Under the pieces are notes generated by a model, which was not told the DNA's origin, searched no databases, and saw nothing but the letters and a program-made list of their open reading frames with translations. Positions 36,919 to 46,682 of a DNA stretch of 64,000 nucleotides are shown here, in pieces. Positions within the stretch are counted from its first letter, which is position 1. Each line of letters opens with the position of its first letter. The DNA is from Gloeomargarita lithophora Alchichica-D10. GTDB lineage: Bacteria > Cyanobacteriota > Cyanobacteriia > Gloeomargaritales > Gloeomargaritaceae. The stretch is taken from NCBI RefSeq assembly GCF_001870225.1, contig NZ_CP017675.1, positions 1,963,352-2,027,351 on the forward strand, in the 5' to 3' direction. The translations under genes and the position numbers were made by a program.

Positions 36919-37961
36919 TTCTGCGCCGCCACACAAGCGATCACCGGATAATCCGGGTGTTGGGTTGCCAATTCCTGGAGTGTTAATTCTTCCATCGCTA
37001 CGCCCAAAAAAGTTGCTAACACCGTCAACGTATTCCCGTAGGTGTATAAATTGCATTGGGCATAATGGCGAAATAAATAAGTCAAACCATCGGGTAACAA
37101 TCGCCAATAATCCGCCGGTCGGTCATGCAATCTTTGCGCCGTCGGCACCAAGGCCAAACACCAGCCCCCCGGTTTTAGCCATTGGTGGATATTATCAATA
37201 ACGCAACTCGGATCATAACAATGCTCCAGCACATTAAAAATTAAAATCGCATCCACCGAATCAGCCATAACCATATTGGGATCATGGGCATCCCCAACAA
37301 AATCTACCCCCGCCCCCGCTTCGATATTCATACAGCGATAGGTAGTAATTTGTGCCAGATTCAGATCATAAAATTCCCGATCTTTCGCCACCCCGCCAAT
37401 TTCTAAAATATTGCCCTTGATTTTATCCCCAACGGTTTGGAGAAACTGCTTTTGATAATAGCGGTCAATCGGTGTCCCCCGCGAGAACCCTGTAATCGCA
37501 CAAACCGGTGCCCAACGCCGCACATCCCCCCAATTTATTTGCCCCACCGCCGGGACAATCAACCCCAGTTCATAAAGTTGCTGAAATGTCGCTTGAAATT
37601 CAGGTAAATTAACCGCTGGATAGGGGGAAAATAAAGGTAATTTATCCGTCAGATTTACCTGCTGTTCGGGTTGGAGATAACTGGGAAACCCTTGGGTGAG
37701 ATAAATTATTTCATTCTGCATGATTTTAAGCAATAGATTCTCCCCCAATGTTGATAGTTCAATTCCCACCGGTTGCGTTTGCCATTCCTGATATATTTGA
37801 TACCCCGATGCTAGGGTTTGAGCTTGGACAAAACACTCTAAAATCGCCAATTGCATCGGGGACGACAGGGGCACTGCCGCCCGTTGACTCCAGCCAAACA
37901 CCGCCTGGGTGGTTCCCCCCGTCCTGCGGATAAAAGTACTGGTACAATACTGCTGACTCAT
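36915..37961 (-). CDS. Class I SAM-dependent methyltransferase (type 11)
   Basis: A 348-residue protein. The first ~150 residues are a helical region of unknown type (SSPMQLAILECFVQAQTLASGYQIYQEW). A methyltransferase domain follows with ILEIGGVAKDREFYDLNLAQITTYRCMNIE, VDAILIFNVLEHCYDPSCVIDNIHQWLKPGG (methyltransferase_11 motif) and LVPTAQRLHDRPADYWRLLPDG. The substrate is unknown; it could act on a cell-surface glycan. It overlaps the HAD gene upstream and the lipoprotein gene downstream by 4 bp each, so the three form one operon. Confidence 0.8.
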   Translation of the reverse strand: MSQQYCTSTFIRRTGGTTQAVFGWSQRAAVPLSSPMQLAILECFVQAQTLASGYQIYQEWQTQPVGIELSTLGENLLLKIMQNEIIYLTQGFPSYLQPEQQVNLTDKLPLFSPYPAVNLPEFQATFQQLYELGLIVPAVGQINWGDVRRWAPVCAITGFSRGTPIDRYYQKQFLQTVGDKIKGNILEIGGVAKDREFYDLNLAQITTYRCMNIEAGAGVDFVGDAHDPNMVMADSVDAILIFNVLEHCYDPSCVIDNIHQWLKPGGWCLALVPTAQRLHDRPADYWRLLPDGLTYLFRHYAQCNLYTYGNTLTVLATFLGVAMEELTLQELATQHPDYPVIACVAAQK

Positions 37962-38797
37962 CCCGCTAAAACCCAGGTTTTAATGGCCGTAACCACCCCA
38001 TCTTCTTCTACCGTCGGTGCTACCCAATCCGCTTGCTTTTGTACTGCTAATGGCGCATTCCCCATGGCAATCCCCACCCCGGCGTACTGCAACATTTCCA
38101 GGTCATTGTAATTATCCCCAATGGCAACTACCTGATCGGGGGTAATGCCCAATAATTCTTCGGCTAGGTACTGCACCGCTACCCCCTTATTCACCTGGGG
38201 ATTGGCCGCTTCAAAGTAAATAGGTGCCGAACGAGTTAAGTACAATTCACTCTTTTTATACCGCTTTTGTAATGTGTTTAACATCCGTTCGACAATCTCA
38301 GGGTCTTCACTCACGGCCAATACCTTAGTTGGAGCCACATCCATCTGAGCCAGAGTTAAGCGCAAGTCATCTACCAAAATCGGCTCAATCAAGGTGCGTT
38401 GGGCATAATGATCCGTATCGGGACGCATTTCCTGCACATAAAGCTGGTCATTGAGATAAAAATGTATGGACAAATGCGGGCTTAAATCCGCCTGTTCAAA
38501 ATAGTCCAACAGTTCCAACGCCCGCTGGGGGTCAACCGGCCAATGGCGATGCTGTACCCCGGTGTGGGGGTCTTGAATCCAAGCACCCTGGTAGCTCATC
38601 AGGGGTAAAGTTAAAGCCAATTCCCGATGAAACCGCAGGGCAGAACGGTACATCCGTCCGGTGGCAATGGCAACTTTGATCCCCCGTTGGCGCACCGTCT
38701 GTACTGCGGATTTTACCGCAGACGTAATGCGATTGTCATCACCAACCACCGTGCCATCCAGGTCAAGCACCAGCAAACGCACGTCAGGAATCGGCAT
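37958..38797 (-). CDS. Cof-type HAD-IIB hydrolase
   Basis: A 279-residue HAD phosphatase with motif I LLVLDLDGTVV (nucleophile Asp12, Asp14), motif II VAIATGRMYRS, Lys motif III region and motif IV VVAIGDNYNDLEMLQYAGVGIAMGNA, plus the C2B cap. Cof-type enzymes dephosphorylate sugar phosphates or flavin/pyridoxal phosphates. It is the first gene of the three-gene operon with the methyltransferase and binding lipoprotein. Confidence 0.92.
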   Translation of the reverse strand: MPIPDVRLLVLDLDGTVVGDDNRITSAVKSAVQTVRQRGIKVAIATGRMYRSALRFHRELALTLPLMSYQGAWIQDPHTGVQHRHWPVDPQRALELLDYFEQADLSPHLSIHFYLNDQLYVQEMRPDTDHYAQRTLIEPILVDDLRLTLAQMDVAPTKVLAVSEDPEIVERMLNTLQKRYKKSELYLTRSAPIYFEAANPQVNKGVAVQYLAEELLGITPDQVVAIGDNYNDLEMLQYAGVGIAMGNAPLAVQKQADWVAPTVEEDGVVTAIKTWVLAG

Positions 38798-38835
38798 GGT
38801 GAAAGAAGTTGCGGGGTTATCTCCCTGCCACTATA

Positions 38836-40071
38836 TCAGGTTTGCCCCCAGAGGAAGAGGGATTGCCCCAGTCCCACCAACAGCCCCAGGATGCCCCCCA
38901 GATTGACAATCGCCTGCAATTCACTGCGGACAATCCCCTGAATTCCCGCTTCCAAATCCGCCGGGGACGTGGCATTTACCCGGTCAATAATTGCCTGGTC
39001 AATATCTAAAATTGGGATTACTTGGGCAATCATTTGTTCTAGGTCTTTTTCCAGGTAGCGTTCAATAATGAGGGCTAATTCTTCGCTAATTAAACTCAGG
39101 GAGCTATTCATAATGGACGAACTACGGAGCCGGGTGAGAATTAAATGGGCAATTTCATCCCAGTTGAGGGAATCACTCAGGTTTTGAATCAATACCGGGC
39201 CATCCACTTGCAGGTATTCCCGGATCAGTTCCCGTAATTGTTTCCTGAGTTTGTGCATGGTAATGACGGGTAAATTCTGTAGCGAGAGTTCTTGGATCAG
39301 TTCCGTAAGTCGGGGTTTTAAGCCCAGGGATTGCATCAATTCCGCCAAGCGTTGATTGGCAGTTTCCGGTTCTTCAATACAAAAACGCCGGAGTCGAATC
39401 AAGGCATTCCGCACCCCAAAAAAATTCGCCACCACCCAGTAGGTGCCGGTGGTCTGTTCCCGCAAATCCTGGTCAATGACCGCAATGGTTTCTTCGGTTA
39501 AAAAGTCAATCAATGCCCGTCGCAGGAGGTCGGGAGTTAACACCAAGTCTAGCAACCAATCGGCTATCTGTTCCGCTTGGGTGGCTGAGAGGCGAAATTC
39601 TAACAAAAAACGATCAAAAATTTGGTTGATTTGCTCGGCTAAAAAGTCTTCCTGGCGGGCTAAAATTCGCAACAAACGGGGCAGAGATTCACCTAAAAAA
39701 TCATGTAAAATTCCGGCGAGAATTTTGGCGGTGCGGGCTTTATATGCTTCTAGTTTTACCTGGTTTAAGGCGGTTTGGAGTAGCCAATAAATCGCCGCCT
39801 GAGTCCGTTCCAGTTGCAATAAGCGGCGGGCGATATTTTGCAATTCTTCCGGGGTGAGCAGGGAACGGGTGATGGTGTCAGCAACGCGTGAAGCTAAACG
39901 CCCCTGGTTGCTGGGGATCAGGCCGGGGGTAAAGGGGATGCGGTAGGCACCCAGGTAGAAGGGGCGGTAGGGACGAAAAAGCATCCGAATGGCGATGTCA
40001 TTGGTAAAGTAACCAATCACCGTGCCAAGCAGGGGGGGTAAAACCAGGTTTAGGGGCACAGACACAGGCAA
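38836..40071 (-). CDS. DUF445 family membrane protein
   Basis: A 411-residue DUF445 protein: an N-terminal membrane segment with [47 protein letters not shown] (the family signature), a long helical region, and a C-terminal segment ([25 protein letters not shown]) that forms a second membrane helix. The function is unknown; members have been described as membrane-organising or YheB-like proteins. It ends 38 bp before the HAD gene start on the same strand. Confidence 0.92.
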   Translation of the reverse strand: MPVSVPLNLVLPPLLGTVIGYFTNDIAIRMLFRPYRPFYLGAYRIPFTPGLIPSNQGRLASRVADTITRSLLTPEELQNIARRLLQLERTQAAIYWLLQTALNQVKLEAYKARTAKILAGILHDFLGESLPRLLRILARQEDFLAEQINQIFDRFLLEFRLSATQAEQIADWLLDLVLTPDLLRRALIDFLTEETIAVIDQDLREQTTGTYWVVANFFGVRNALIRLRRFCIEEPETANQRLAELMQSLGLKPRLTELIQELSLQNLPVITMHKLRKQLRELIREYLQVDGPVLIQNLSDSLNWDEIAHLILTRLRSSSIMNSSLSLISEELALIIERYLEKDLEQMIAQVIPILDIDQAIIDRVNATSPADLEAGIQGIVRSELQAIVNLGGILGLLVGLGQSLFLWGQT

Positions 40072-40187
40072 TTTAACCCAGGGTTGGATGATAATTGGGA
40101 GCGGTTACTCGCTAAAGGGATTGATTTTGATCATAAACCGTAGGACGGGCTGGTTATCCTAGAATATAGAGTTTTGGTCGTGTTTTT

Positions 40188-40898
40188 GTGATTCAACATC
40201 CTTTGATTGCCCAGTTAGCCGAGGTAATTCGCCGCCAGTGGCAAGCGGGTTTGACCCTAGAGCCGTACCCCCTACCGGCGGATTTGGGCTATGTGGAGGG
40301 GCACCTGGAGGGGGAACGGGTGCAAATCCAGAATTTGTGTTACCAAAGTACCCATTTTCGCAAACTGCATCTGGAATTGGCGCAGGTGGGGGGCAATCTG
40401 GATATTCTCCACTGCGTGATGTTCCCCCGGCCTGAGTATGATTTGCCCGTCTTTGGGACGGATATTGTGGCGGGACGGGGGCAGGTGAGTGCCGCCATTG
40501 TGGATTTGTCCCCCACCCGGGGGGATCATTCCCTGCCTCCCGCCTATGTAACCGCATTAACGGCCTTGACCCCCAGCCCGTTTGAGCAACCCCGTCCTTT
40601 GCCGCCCTGGGGGGATATTTTCTCTGAGTTTTGTCTGTTTGTGCGCCCGGTGAATGAACCGGAACAGCAGAGATTTGTGGATTATGTGGCGCAGATACTA
40701 AAATTACATTGTCAGAACGCCCTTGCCAGTGCGCCCCTCGCCCCCGCCCAGGCGCAACAGCACCAATCCCAGCAAAGTTATTACTGCCGCCAACAACAGC
40801 AAAATGATAAAACCCGGCGGGTGTTGGAGCGGGCTTTTGGCAACGACTGGGCGGAACGGTACATGAGTACGGTGTTGTTTGACCTACCCCAGGCATGA
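40188..40898 (+). CDS. pcyA: Phycocyanobilin:ferredoxin oxidoreductase
   Basis: A 236-residue ferredoxin-dependent bilin reductase that converts biliverdin IXα to phycocyanobilin, the chromophore of phycobilisomes and phytochromes. Conserved active-site segments are visible: [20 protein letters not shown] with the catalytic Glu, and AAIVDLSPT with the catalytic Asp, then [10 protein letters not shown] and the C-terminal [11 protein letters not shown]. It starts at GTG 40188 and overlaps the J-domain gene by 4 bp (ATGA), so the two are translationally coupled. Confidence 0.96.
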   Translation: MIQHPLIAQLAEVIRRQWQAGLTLEPYPLPADLGYVEGHLEGERVQIQNLCYQSTHFRKLHLELAQVGGNLDILHCVMFPRPEYDLPVFGTDIVAGRGQVSAAIVDLSPTRGDHSLPPAYVTALTALTPSPFEQPRPLPPWGDIFSEFCLFVRPVNEPEQQRFVDYVAQILKLHCQNALASAPLAPAQAQQHQSQQSYYCRQQQQNDKTRRVLERAFGNDWAERYMSTVLFDLPQA

Positions 40899-41518
40899 GT
40901 GACCATTACCAAACCCTCGGAGTGCGCCCCAGTGCCACCCACGCCCAGGTGAAGGCCGCCTACCGCCGGTTGGTGAAACTCTGCCATCCCGATACCAATC
41001 CCCAGGGGCACGAGCGGATGATTGCCCTGAATTTGGCCTACGAGGTGTTGGGCGACCCGGCGCAACGGCGCACCTATGACCAACAAAAGACAGGCACGTT
41101 ACCCAGCCCGCCCCCTAGCCCGCCGCCCCAGCTTTGGTGGCAGGAGGTATTTCAGCCGGTGGATCAACGGGTACGCCGGATTTTGGTCACCCGCCGACAA
41201 CAGCTAGACCGTCTGGCCGCCGACCCCTTTGATGATGAATGTATGGCGGCATTTAGCCAGTATCTAGGTGCCTGCCGCCGTACCCTCCAGCAGGCGGAAA
41301 CCCTATTTCGCAGTCAGGCCAGCCCGCCCGCCCTGGCCGGGGTCGCCAGTGGGCTGTACCATTGCTTGAACCATCTCCAGGATGCCCTAGAGGACTTGCA
41401 TTGGTTCACCCAGAGCTATAGCGAACAATACCTCCAAACCAGCGAAGCCCTGTTTCGCCGAGCGGGAGAGCAGAGACAACGGGCGTGGCAGGCGGCGCGG
41501 TGGGCGGGATTTTCCTAA
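40895..41518 (+). CDS. J-domain (DnaJ-like) protein
   Basis: A 207-residue protein with an N-terminal J-domain ([36 protein letters not shown]) including the HPD tripeptide that stimulates DnaK, a Pro-rich linker ([10 protein letters not shown]) and a helical C-terminal domain (residues 90-205) without zinc fingers or a DnaJ C-terminal domain. It is therefore a class C J-protein with an unknown client. Coupling to pcyA is by a 4-bp overlap. Confidence 0.9.
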   Translation: MSDHYQTLGVRPSATHAQVKAAYRRLVKLCHPDTNPQGHERMIALNLAYEVLGDPAQRRTYDQQKTGTLPSPPPSPPPQLWWQEVFQPVDQRVRRILVTRRQQLDRLAADPFDDECMAAFSQYLGACRRTLQQAETLFRSQASPPALAGVASGLYHCLNHLQDALEDLHWFTQSYSEQYLQTSEALFRRAGEQRQRAWQAARWAGFS

Positions 41519-41540
41519 AGACTGTCCTTAGTCGGAAGTC

Positions 41541-41843
41541 CTACTCCTCATCATCAACCGGCATGGGGCCATCAATCCGCTCCAACTGCCAGAGGATTTG
41601 GTTGCCTTCCCGCCGCACCCGCGAGACGATCCAGTTGCGCCAGGCCCAGGTTTCCCCCCGGCTGGTCACGGCACTGGCATTTACATCCATCAGGGCGGCC
41701 AGTTCGGCACTGGTAATGAAGTACCCCTGGTTGGCGACCGCATCCGCCGTGTGCAGGGTTTCCAACAGCAGACGCAACTGACCCATGCGGCTTTCGCGAG
41801 ATAAAGCCTCATCGCTGTGGGTATTGAGTAGGGTTTCGGTCAT
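41541..41843 (-). CDS. Conserved small protein, function unknown
   Basis: A 100-residue soluble protein. The central part, GYFITSAELAALMDVNASAVTSRGETWAWRNWIVSRV, looks like a helix-turn-helix followed by a basic strand, so a nucleic-acid-binding role is possible but unproven. The start at 41843 (MTETLLNTHSDEA) is preferred, because the extension to 41900 is hydrophobic and overlaps the likely promoter. Isolated gene, convergent with the J-domain gene. Confidence 0.6.
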   Translation of the reverse strand: MTETLLNTHSDEALSRESRMGQLRLLLETLHTADAVANQGYFITSAELAALMDVNASAVTSRGETWAWRNWIVSRVRREGNQILWQLERIDGPMPVDDEE

Positions 41844-41912
41844 AAAACTTGCCCAAATTGGGAATAACGACAAATGAGCCGTAAGTATTAACACCAACAA
41901 ACACCTAATACA

Positions 41913-42872
41913 TTACACCAAATTTTTGTCCTTGGGTACTGGGTCGGGGCAAAATTGGGGTGAAATCCCTTTGAAATGCAACCATTTGGGATAAATCGGC
42001 AATCGGGGTTGCAAGGTATAACCCTGGACAGCCAGCAGGGCGGTCAATTGTGCCACCTGGGGATAGGGATAATCCGGGTTTACCTCATCCTTGGGGCCAA
42101 TCCCCCCCAAATCCCCGGCGCCAGCGGCCAGACAATCCAGGAGTATTTGGGGATATTGCACCAGGTTGGGGGGAATTTGCAGGGTGATTTCTGCTGGCAA
42201 AATCCGGCGAGCCAGACGCACCACCGAGGGTAGTTGGGGCAAAGGGAAATCGGGTAAATGGCTTCTTTGGGCGGCGCCCCGGCGATAGGGTTGCAGAATC
42301 ACCTCCTGGATGTGTCCCCAGCGGTGATGGGCTTGGGCAATGGCGGTCAGGGTCGGTTCCCAGTCGGCGGGGGATTCCCCAATTCCCAGCAGTAGGCCAG
42401 TGGTAAAGGGAATCCCCAAGCTCCCCGCCTGTTCCAGTTGCGCCAACCGCAGGCTGGGGTCTTTGCTGGGGGCGTGGCGATGCACGGCCAAATCCGGGCG
42501 CAGTTGCTCCAGCATCAATCCCATCGAAGCATTCACCGCCCCCAATTGCCCCATTTCCAATTCACTCAACGGGCCGCAATTGGTATGGGGCCAAAACCCC
42601 CAATCCCAGGCCAGTTGTGCCAATTGTTGTAAATGCGCCACCCAGTCCGCCCGGCGGGGGCTGTGGGGATGCACTTCGCCGCTGAGCAAAAGAATTTCGG
42701 TCACCTGGGGGCTAAGGCGGCGGAGGGTTGTCAAGCGTTGGCGGGCTTGGTCGAGGGTCAGCCAGGTATCTTGACCCGGATTGACCCGAAAGTTGCAGTA
42801 GGTACAGGCGTTAAAACATTCGTAGGTCGGCACCAGGGTCACCGCCGGGCTGTAGGTGATCACCGGGGGCAT
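41913..42872 (-). CDS. cofG: 7,8-didemethyl-8-hydroxy-5-deazariboflavin synthase subunit CofG
   Basis: A 319-residue radical SAM enzyme with C-x3-C-x2-C (ECFNACTYCNF, Cys19/23/26), EILLLSGEVHP, GLMLEQLRPDLAVHRHAPSKDP and ITLQIPPNLVQYP, all typical of CofG. With CofH it builds the deazaflavin F0, used in cyanobacteria as the antenna chromophore of some photolyases. cofH is not in the window. The gene starts 7 bp after psb27 ends on the same strand. Confidence 0.93.
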   Translation of the reverse strand: MPPVITYSPAVTLVPTYECFNACTYCNFRVNPGQDTWLTLDQARQRLTTLRRLSPQVTEILLLSGEVHPHSPRRADWVAHLQQLAQLAWDWGFWPHTNCGPLSELEMGQLGAVNASMGLMLEQLRPDLAVHRHAPSKDPSLRLAQLEQAGSLGIPFTTGLLLGIGESPADWEPTLTAIAQAHHRWGHIQEVILQPYRRGAAQRSHLPDFPLPQLPSVVRLARRILPAEITLQIPPNLVQYPQILLDCLAAGAGDLGGIGPKDEVNPDYPYPQVAQLTALLAVQGYTLQPRLPIYPKWLHFKGISPQFCPDPVPKDKNLV

Positions 42873-42879
42873 GGGGGGG

Positions 42880-43278
42880 CTAATTCCCTCGTTTGAGCGC
42901 CAATTCCACCTGATCCAACTGCTCCGTGAGCCGATTTTTCAATTTCTCAGGGAGCGGTCGCCCCGGATAGGAACTGTAGTGACCGGCCAACGCATTCAGG
43001 GCCGTCCGCATAGTGGTAAAGGACAACAGCCCGGAAATCCCCCCATCCCGCCGGTAACGGGCGGCAAAGTCGTTGATTTGTTGGCGGGCGGTGGTCTGAA
43101 ATTCCGATTTGCTAGGGTCATCTTCCGGGAGAGCAACCGCCTGGCGCAGGGTTTGCACCAGAGTCAGGGTGTCCTGGGTGTAATTACCCGAAAGCGACCC
43201 CATCGCCCCACCACATCCGGCCAGCATGACCACCAAAACCAACATTAGCCCCACCAGCACCGCCCGCAATTGTTTCAC
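42880..43278 (-). CDS. psb27: Photosystem II assembly lipoprotein Psb27
   Basis: A 132-residue lipoprotein: leader MKQLRAVLVGLMLVLVVMLAGCGG with lipobox Cys22, then the four-helix Psb27 domain (NYTQDTLTLVQTLRQAVALPEDDP, DFAARYRRDGGISGLLSFTTMRTALNALAGHYSSYPGRPLPEKLKNRL). Psb27 binds the lumenal side of CP43 in photosystem II assembly and repair intermediates. It is first in a two-gene unit with cofG. Confidence 0.97.
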   Translation of the reverse strand: MKQLRAVLVGLMLVLVVMLAGCGGAMGSLSGNYTQDTLTLVQTLRQAVALPEDDPSKSEFQTTARQQINDFAARYRRDGGISGLLSFTTMRTALNALAGHYSSYPGRPLPEKLKNRLTEQLDQVELALKRGN

Positions 43279-43520
43279 GACCCCACCTGCCTTAAATCAA
43301 GATTTTTTACACCAGAATCTCATTTTTGCACCAGAAGGGGATCGAAGCCAACCAACTGGGAACATCAGGAGGGAAATAAACCCGACCCAAGCCGATGGTA
43401 AATTCATGGGCAGTGATTGGCAGTCAGTGGTTTGTTTCTGTAAGTAATGGTATTACAGCCTATGCTGGAACACCCGTAGCACCCAAAGCCATACCGCCAT
43501 CCGTCAGCCGCACAATTAGT

Positions 43521-43556
43521 AGGACACTTCTAAAAATAGGTCGCCGGGGTCAGCTC
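43521..43556 (+). repeat. Truncated family 1 element at island edge
   Basis: Matches the left end of the element at 59073-59183 (GGACACTTCTAAAAATAGG followed by GTCGC and a G-run), then diverges. It is the last recognisably native sequence before the helicase operon. Confidence 0.65.
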
Positions 43557-43774
43557 TGATTTTGTCGGTCATTGGGGAATGCTAAGGTGAAAAACTGGCT
43601 GTAGCAAAATTTACCGATAGCGAAGCGTGGCAAAGCCATTTCAGCCATAAACTTTGTATCGGAAGCGTTGCTGGGTGGAAAAAAGTGGTGTAATCTATAG
43701 TTGGATGGACGCTCCGCGCGGGGAAAAGAAAATAAGAAAAAAGAGAATAGGCCATAATCGAACGCGCCCCAAGA

Positions 43775-43798
43775 GCACCCGGCGTCCGTGCCGGGTGC
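43775..43798 (+). other. Strong 9-bp GC-rich hairpin upstream of the helicase gene
   Basis: GCACCCGGC, six-base loop, GCCGGGTGC: a perfect stem ending 31 bp before the helicase start codon. No T-run follows, so it may be a regulatory or mRNA-leader hairpin. Confidence 0.6.
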
Positions 43799-43829
43799 AA
43801 GAGGAAGAAATGAAAACGGATAGGTACGA

Positions 43830-46664
43830 ATGACCGAATATCACGCAAGCTATTTTGCCCATGAATTAAGCAAACGACATTCTATAAATGACTCAGAAAA
43901 ATTGGCAACGGTATTGGCGGATGCCCAGGTAGACCTCAACCCACATCAGCTTGATGCGGCCTTATTTGCTTTCCGTTCACCGCTATCAAAAGGTTCTATC
44001 CTTGCCGATGAAGTTGGTCTAGGTAAAACGATTGAGGCAGGGCTTGTAATATCACAAAAATGGGCAGAGAAAAAACGGCGCATTCTCATCATTACACCAG
44101 CCAACCTTCGCAAACAATGGGCTATGGAAATGATGGAAAAGTTCTATCTTCCTGCCATTATTCTTGAAACTAAAAATTACAACCAGATGGTAAAGGATGG
44201 AATAAAACGTCCGCTTTCCCAAGAATGCCTGGTTATCTGTTCATATCAATTCGCGGCTAAGAACTATGACAAAATCATGCTGGAGCCGTGGAATTTGGCG
44301 GTCATTGATGAATCTCATCGGCTTCGCAATGTCTATAAAGTAGATAACAAGATTGCAAAGGCCATAAAAAACGCACTTCTGAATACGCCAAAAATATTGC
44401 TCACGGCAACACCGTTACAGAATTCATTGATGGAATTATATGGTCTGGTGAGCATTATTGACGATTATGCTTTTGGTGATGAAAAAAGTTTCAAGGCTCA
44501 ATATGCCCGCCTTACCGGAGAAAGCACTTTCGATGAACTCAAATCCCGTCTGGCTCCACTTTGTCACCGCACTCTTAGAAGACAGGTTCTGGAATATATA
44601 CGGTATACCAACCGTATTCCCCTAACCGAAGACTTTTTTCCGACAGATGACGAAATGGCTCTGTATGATATGGTTACCGAGTATTTACAACGAGATGCCT
44701 TGTATGCTCTTCCCAATTCTCAACGTCAGTTGATCACCTTGATTCTTCGCAAGCTTTTAGCTTCATCAACCTTTGCAATTGCCGGAGCTCTTGATTCGTT
44801 GATAAATCGCTTGAAGAAAATTCTTTTAGAAACCAAGTTTAACGGTGAAATGGACGAAATACAAAATGACTTTGAAGAATTTGAGGTTGAAGCCGAAGAA
44901 TGGGAAGAGGATGACACGACTGAAACACTCACCTTGGATGATAAAGCAGCTATCGAGTCGGAAATAAAAGAGCTTGAATTCTTTCGTGATGCAGCAGTGG
45001 GCATTACTGAAAATGCCAAGGGTAATGCCTTGATAAGCGCTTTATCCCATGGTTTTAAAAAAGCTGTGGAATTGGGTTCTGCCGAAAAGGCCATCGTATT
45101 TACAGAATCCCGTAAAACTCAAAACTACTTGATCAATTTGCTTTCTGAAAATGGCTACAAAGATAAAATTGTTTTATTCAATGGCACCAATGCAGACCAG
45201 CAATCAAAAGCGATTTACGCGGCATGGTTTGAAAAGCACAAAGGAACTGATCGGGTTTCTGGTTCAAAGACTGCTGACATGCGGACTGCGTTGGTAGACC
45301 AGTTCAGAGAAACTGCTCAGATTATGATTGCCACAGAAGCAGGGGCGGAAGGTATCAATCTTCAGTTTTGTTCCATGGTGGTAAATTACGACTTGCCCTG
45401 GAACCCACAACGTATTGAACAGCGCATCGGGCGTTGTCACCGCTACGGTCAAAAGCATGACGTGGTGGTGATAAACTTCATCAACCGCAAGAATGCAGCT
45501 GACCAACGGGTGTTTGAACTGCTGGATCAAAAGTTCAAATTATTTTCCGGTGTGTTTGGTGCTAGCGACGAAGTATTGGGAACAATTGAATCCGGTGTTG
45601 ATTTTGAAAAACGCATTGCGACCATCTATCAAAATTGCCGGACAACCAGTGACATAGAGTTGGAGTTCAACAGGCTTCAGGATGAAATGGAAAGTCAAAT
45701 AACTGCGACCATGAGTGATACTCGTAAGAAATTGCTGGAAAACTTCGACGCTGATGTGCATGACCGTCTTCGGGTCAATTTGCACGAAAGTCGGGAATAT
45801 CTGAATAAGTACGATACCATGCTCTGGAACTTGACCCGCTTTAGCCTTGCTGGGAATGCAGCTTTTCATCCGGAAACTCTATCCTTTAACCTTACTAATG
45901 CGTTATCTTTTGACATTCCAGCTGGAGGTTACACCCTTACACGGGGTGAAGTGAGCACACATCGTTACCGTATTGGACATCCTCTGGCGCAAAAGATTAT
46001 TGCAGAAAGCAAGTGCAAAACACTTTCAGGTGGGCATATCCGCTTTGATTATTCATCGTGGAACCAAAAGTCAGATAGCGTTGCCGCTTTGCTTGGACAA
46101 TCAGGACAATTAACCCTGTTTCTTCTGGCTATCAATGGTGCCGATGAGCAGGATCATATAATTCTGTCGGCTTTGTCGGACAATGGGATACTCCTGTCCC
46201 AGGAGACCACGCGAAGGTTCTTTGACCTACCGGCAGAGCTAGTCGATAGACAAGAGGTGGCTCAATCTACTGCGCTTAAAACCGCTACCGCAAGACAAAA
46301 AAATGAGATATTATCAGAACTCTCTTCTCGTCAGGCTAGTTGGTTTGAAGAGGAAATTGAAAAACTCAATTTCTGGGCGGAGGACAAGCGCAAGGGCTTA
46401 AAATCGGAGTTGAAAGACTACGATGAGCAGATTGCCATCTTAAAAAAAGAAGCCCGACTTGCGGCTAATCTGCCCGATAAGCTTGCTATTCAGAAAAAAT
46501 TGCGCGAGTTAGATAGCAAGCGCGATATAGCCTGGAAAGCCTACGATGCGGACGCGAAACAGATTGAAAAACAGAAAGATGAACTTTTAGACACCGTTGA
46601 AGCGCGATTGAAACAGACAATTGAAGAGAAAACTATTTTTACTATCCGCTGGTCGGTGGTGTAA
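43830..46664 (+). CDS. SNF2/SWI2-like DEAD/DEAH helicase of a type III R-M operon
   Basis: A 944-residue SF2 helicase. Walker A in LADEVGLGKTIEAG (about residue 58), DESH Walker B (about 158), LTATPLQNS motif III, and a C-terminal helicase half with VFTESRKTQNYL, AGAEGINLQF (about 505) and RIGRCHRYGQ (motif VI, about 531), the RapA/SNF2-type arrangement. Residues 830-940 form a long charged coiled coil. It is the first gene of an operon with mod and res (gaps 18 and 12 bp, each with a strong Shine-Dalgarno). Such a helicase is not part of classical type III R-M and may translocate on DNA or remove bound proteins; this is inference. Confidence 0.88.
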   Translation: MTEYHASYFAHELSKRHSINDSEKLATVLADAQVDLNPHQLDAALFAFRSPLSKGSILADEVGLGKTIEAGLVISQKWAEKKRRILIITPANLRKQWAMEMMEKFYLPAIILETKNYNQMVKDGIKRPLSQECLVICSYQFAAKNYDKIMLEPWNLAVIDESHRLRNVYKVDNKIAKAIKNALLNTPKILLTATPLQNSLMELYGLVSIIDDYAFGDEKSFKAQYARLTGESTFDELKSRLAPLCHRTLRRQVLEYIRYTNRIPLTEDFFPTDDEMALYDMVTEYLQRDALYALPNSQRQLITLILRKLLASSTFAIAGALDSLINRLKKILLETKFNGEMDEIQNDFEEFEVEAEEWEEDDTTETLTLDDKAAIESEIKELEFFRDAAVGITENAKGNALISALSHGFKKAVELGSAEKAIVFTESRKTQNYLINLLSENGYKDKIVLFNGTNADQQSKAIYAAWFEKHKGTDRVSGSKTADMRTALVDQFRETAQIMIATEAGAEGINLQFCSMVVNYDLPWNPQRIEQRIGRCHRYGQKHDVVVINFINRKNAADQRVFELLDQKFKLFSGVFGASDEVLGTIESGVDFEKRIATIYQNCRTTSDIELEFNRLQDEMESQITATMSDTRKKLLENFDADVHDRLRVNLHESREYLNKYDTMLWNLTRFSLAGNAAFHPETLSFNLTNALSFDIPAGGYTLTRGEVSTHRYRIGHPLAQKIIAESKCKTLSGGHIRFDYSSWNQKSDSVAALLGQSGQLTLFLLAINGADEQDHIILSALSDNGILLSQETTRRFFDLPAELVDRQEVAQSTALKTATARQKNEILSELSSRQASWFEEEIEKLNFWAEDKRKGLKSELKDYDEQIAILKKEARLAANLPDKLAIQKKLRELDSKRDIAWKAYDADAKQIEKQKDELLDTVEARLKQTIEEKTIFTIRWSVV

Positions 46665-46682
46665 TTTTAAGGAGATAACACG

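Larger units (their letters stand above)
43279..43829. other. Left junction of the defence island; no gene recognised
   Basis: 551 bp between psb27 and the helicase gene. The first ~235 bp are ordinary upstream sequence of psb27. At 43521-43556, AGGACACTTCTAAAAATAGG then GTCGCCGGGG match the left 35 bp of the element at 59.1 kb and then stop abruptly, marking the join to foreign, AT-richer sequence. The rest contains no convincing gene; an open frame on the minus strand (43582-43848) has no family character. Confidence 0.6.

Noticed and set aside
43700..43706. GTTGGAT as the possible start of a 9.5-kb cassette ending at attC-like site 1 (its R'' is ATCCAAC)
   Set aside because: The seven bases match but no L' arm or other attC structure precedes them, and the cassette would be far larger than normal.
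43582..43848. 88-codon minus-strand open frame at the island edge
   Set aside because: No family character, odd composition, overlaps the helicase leader and start; probably chance.
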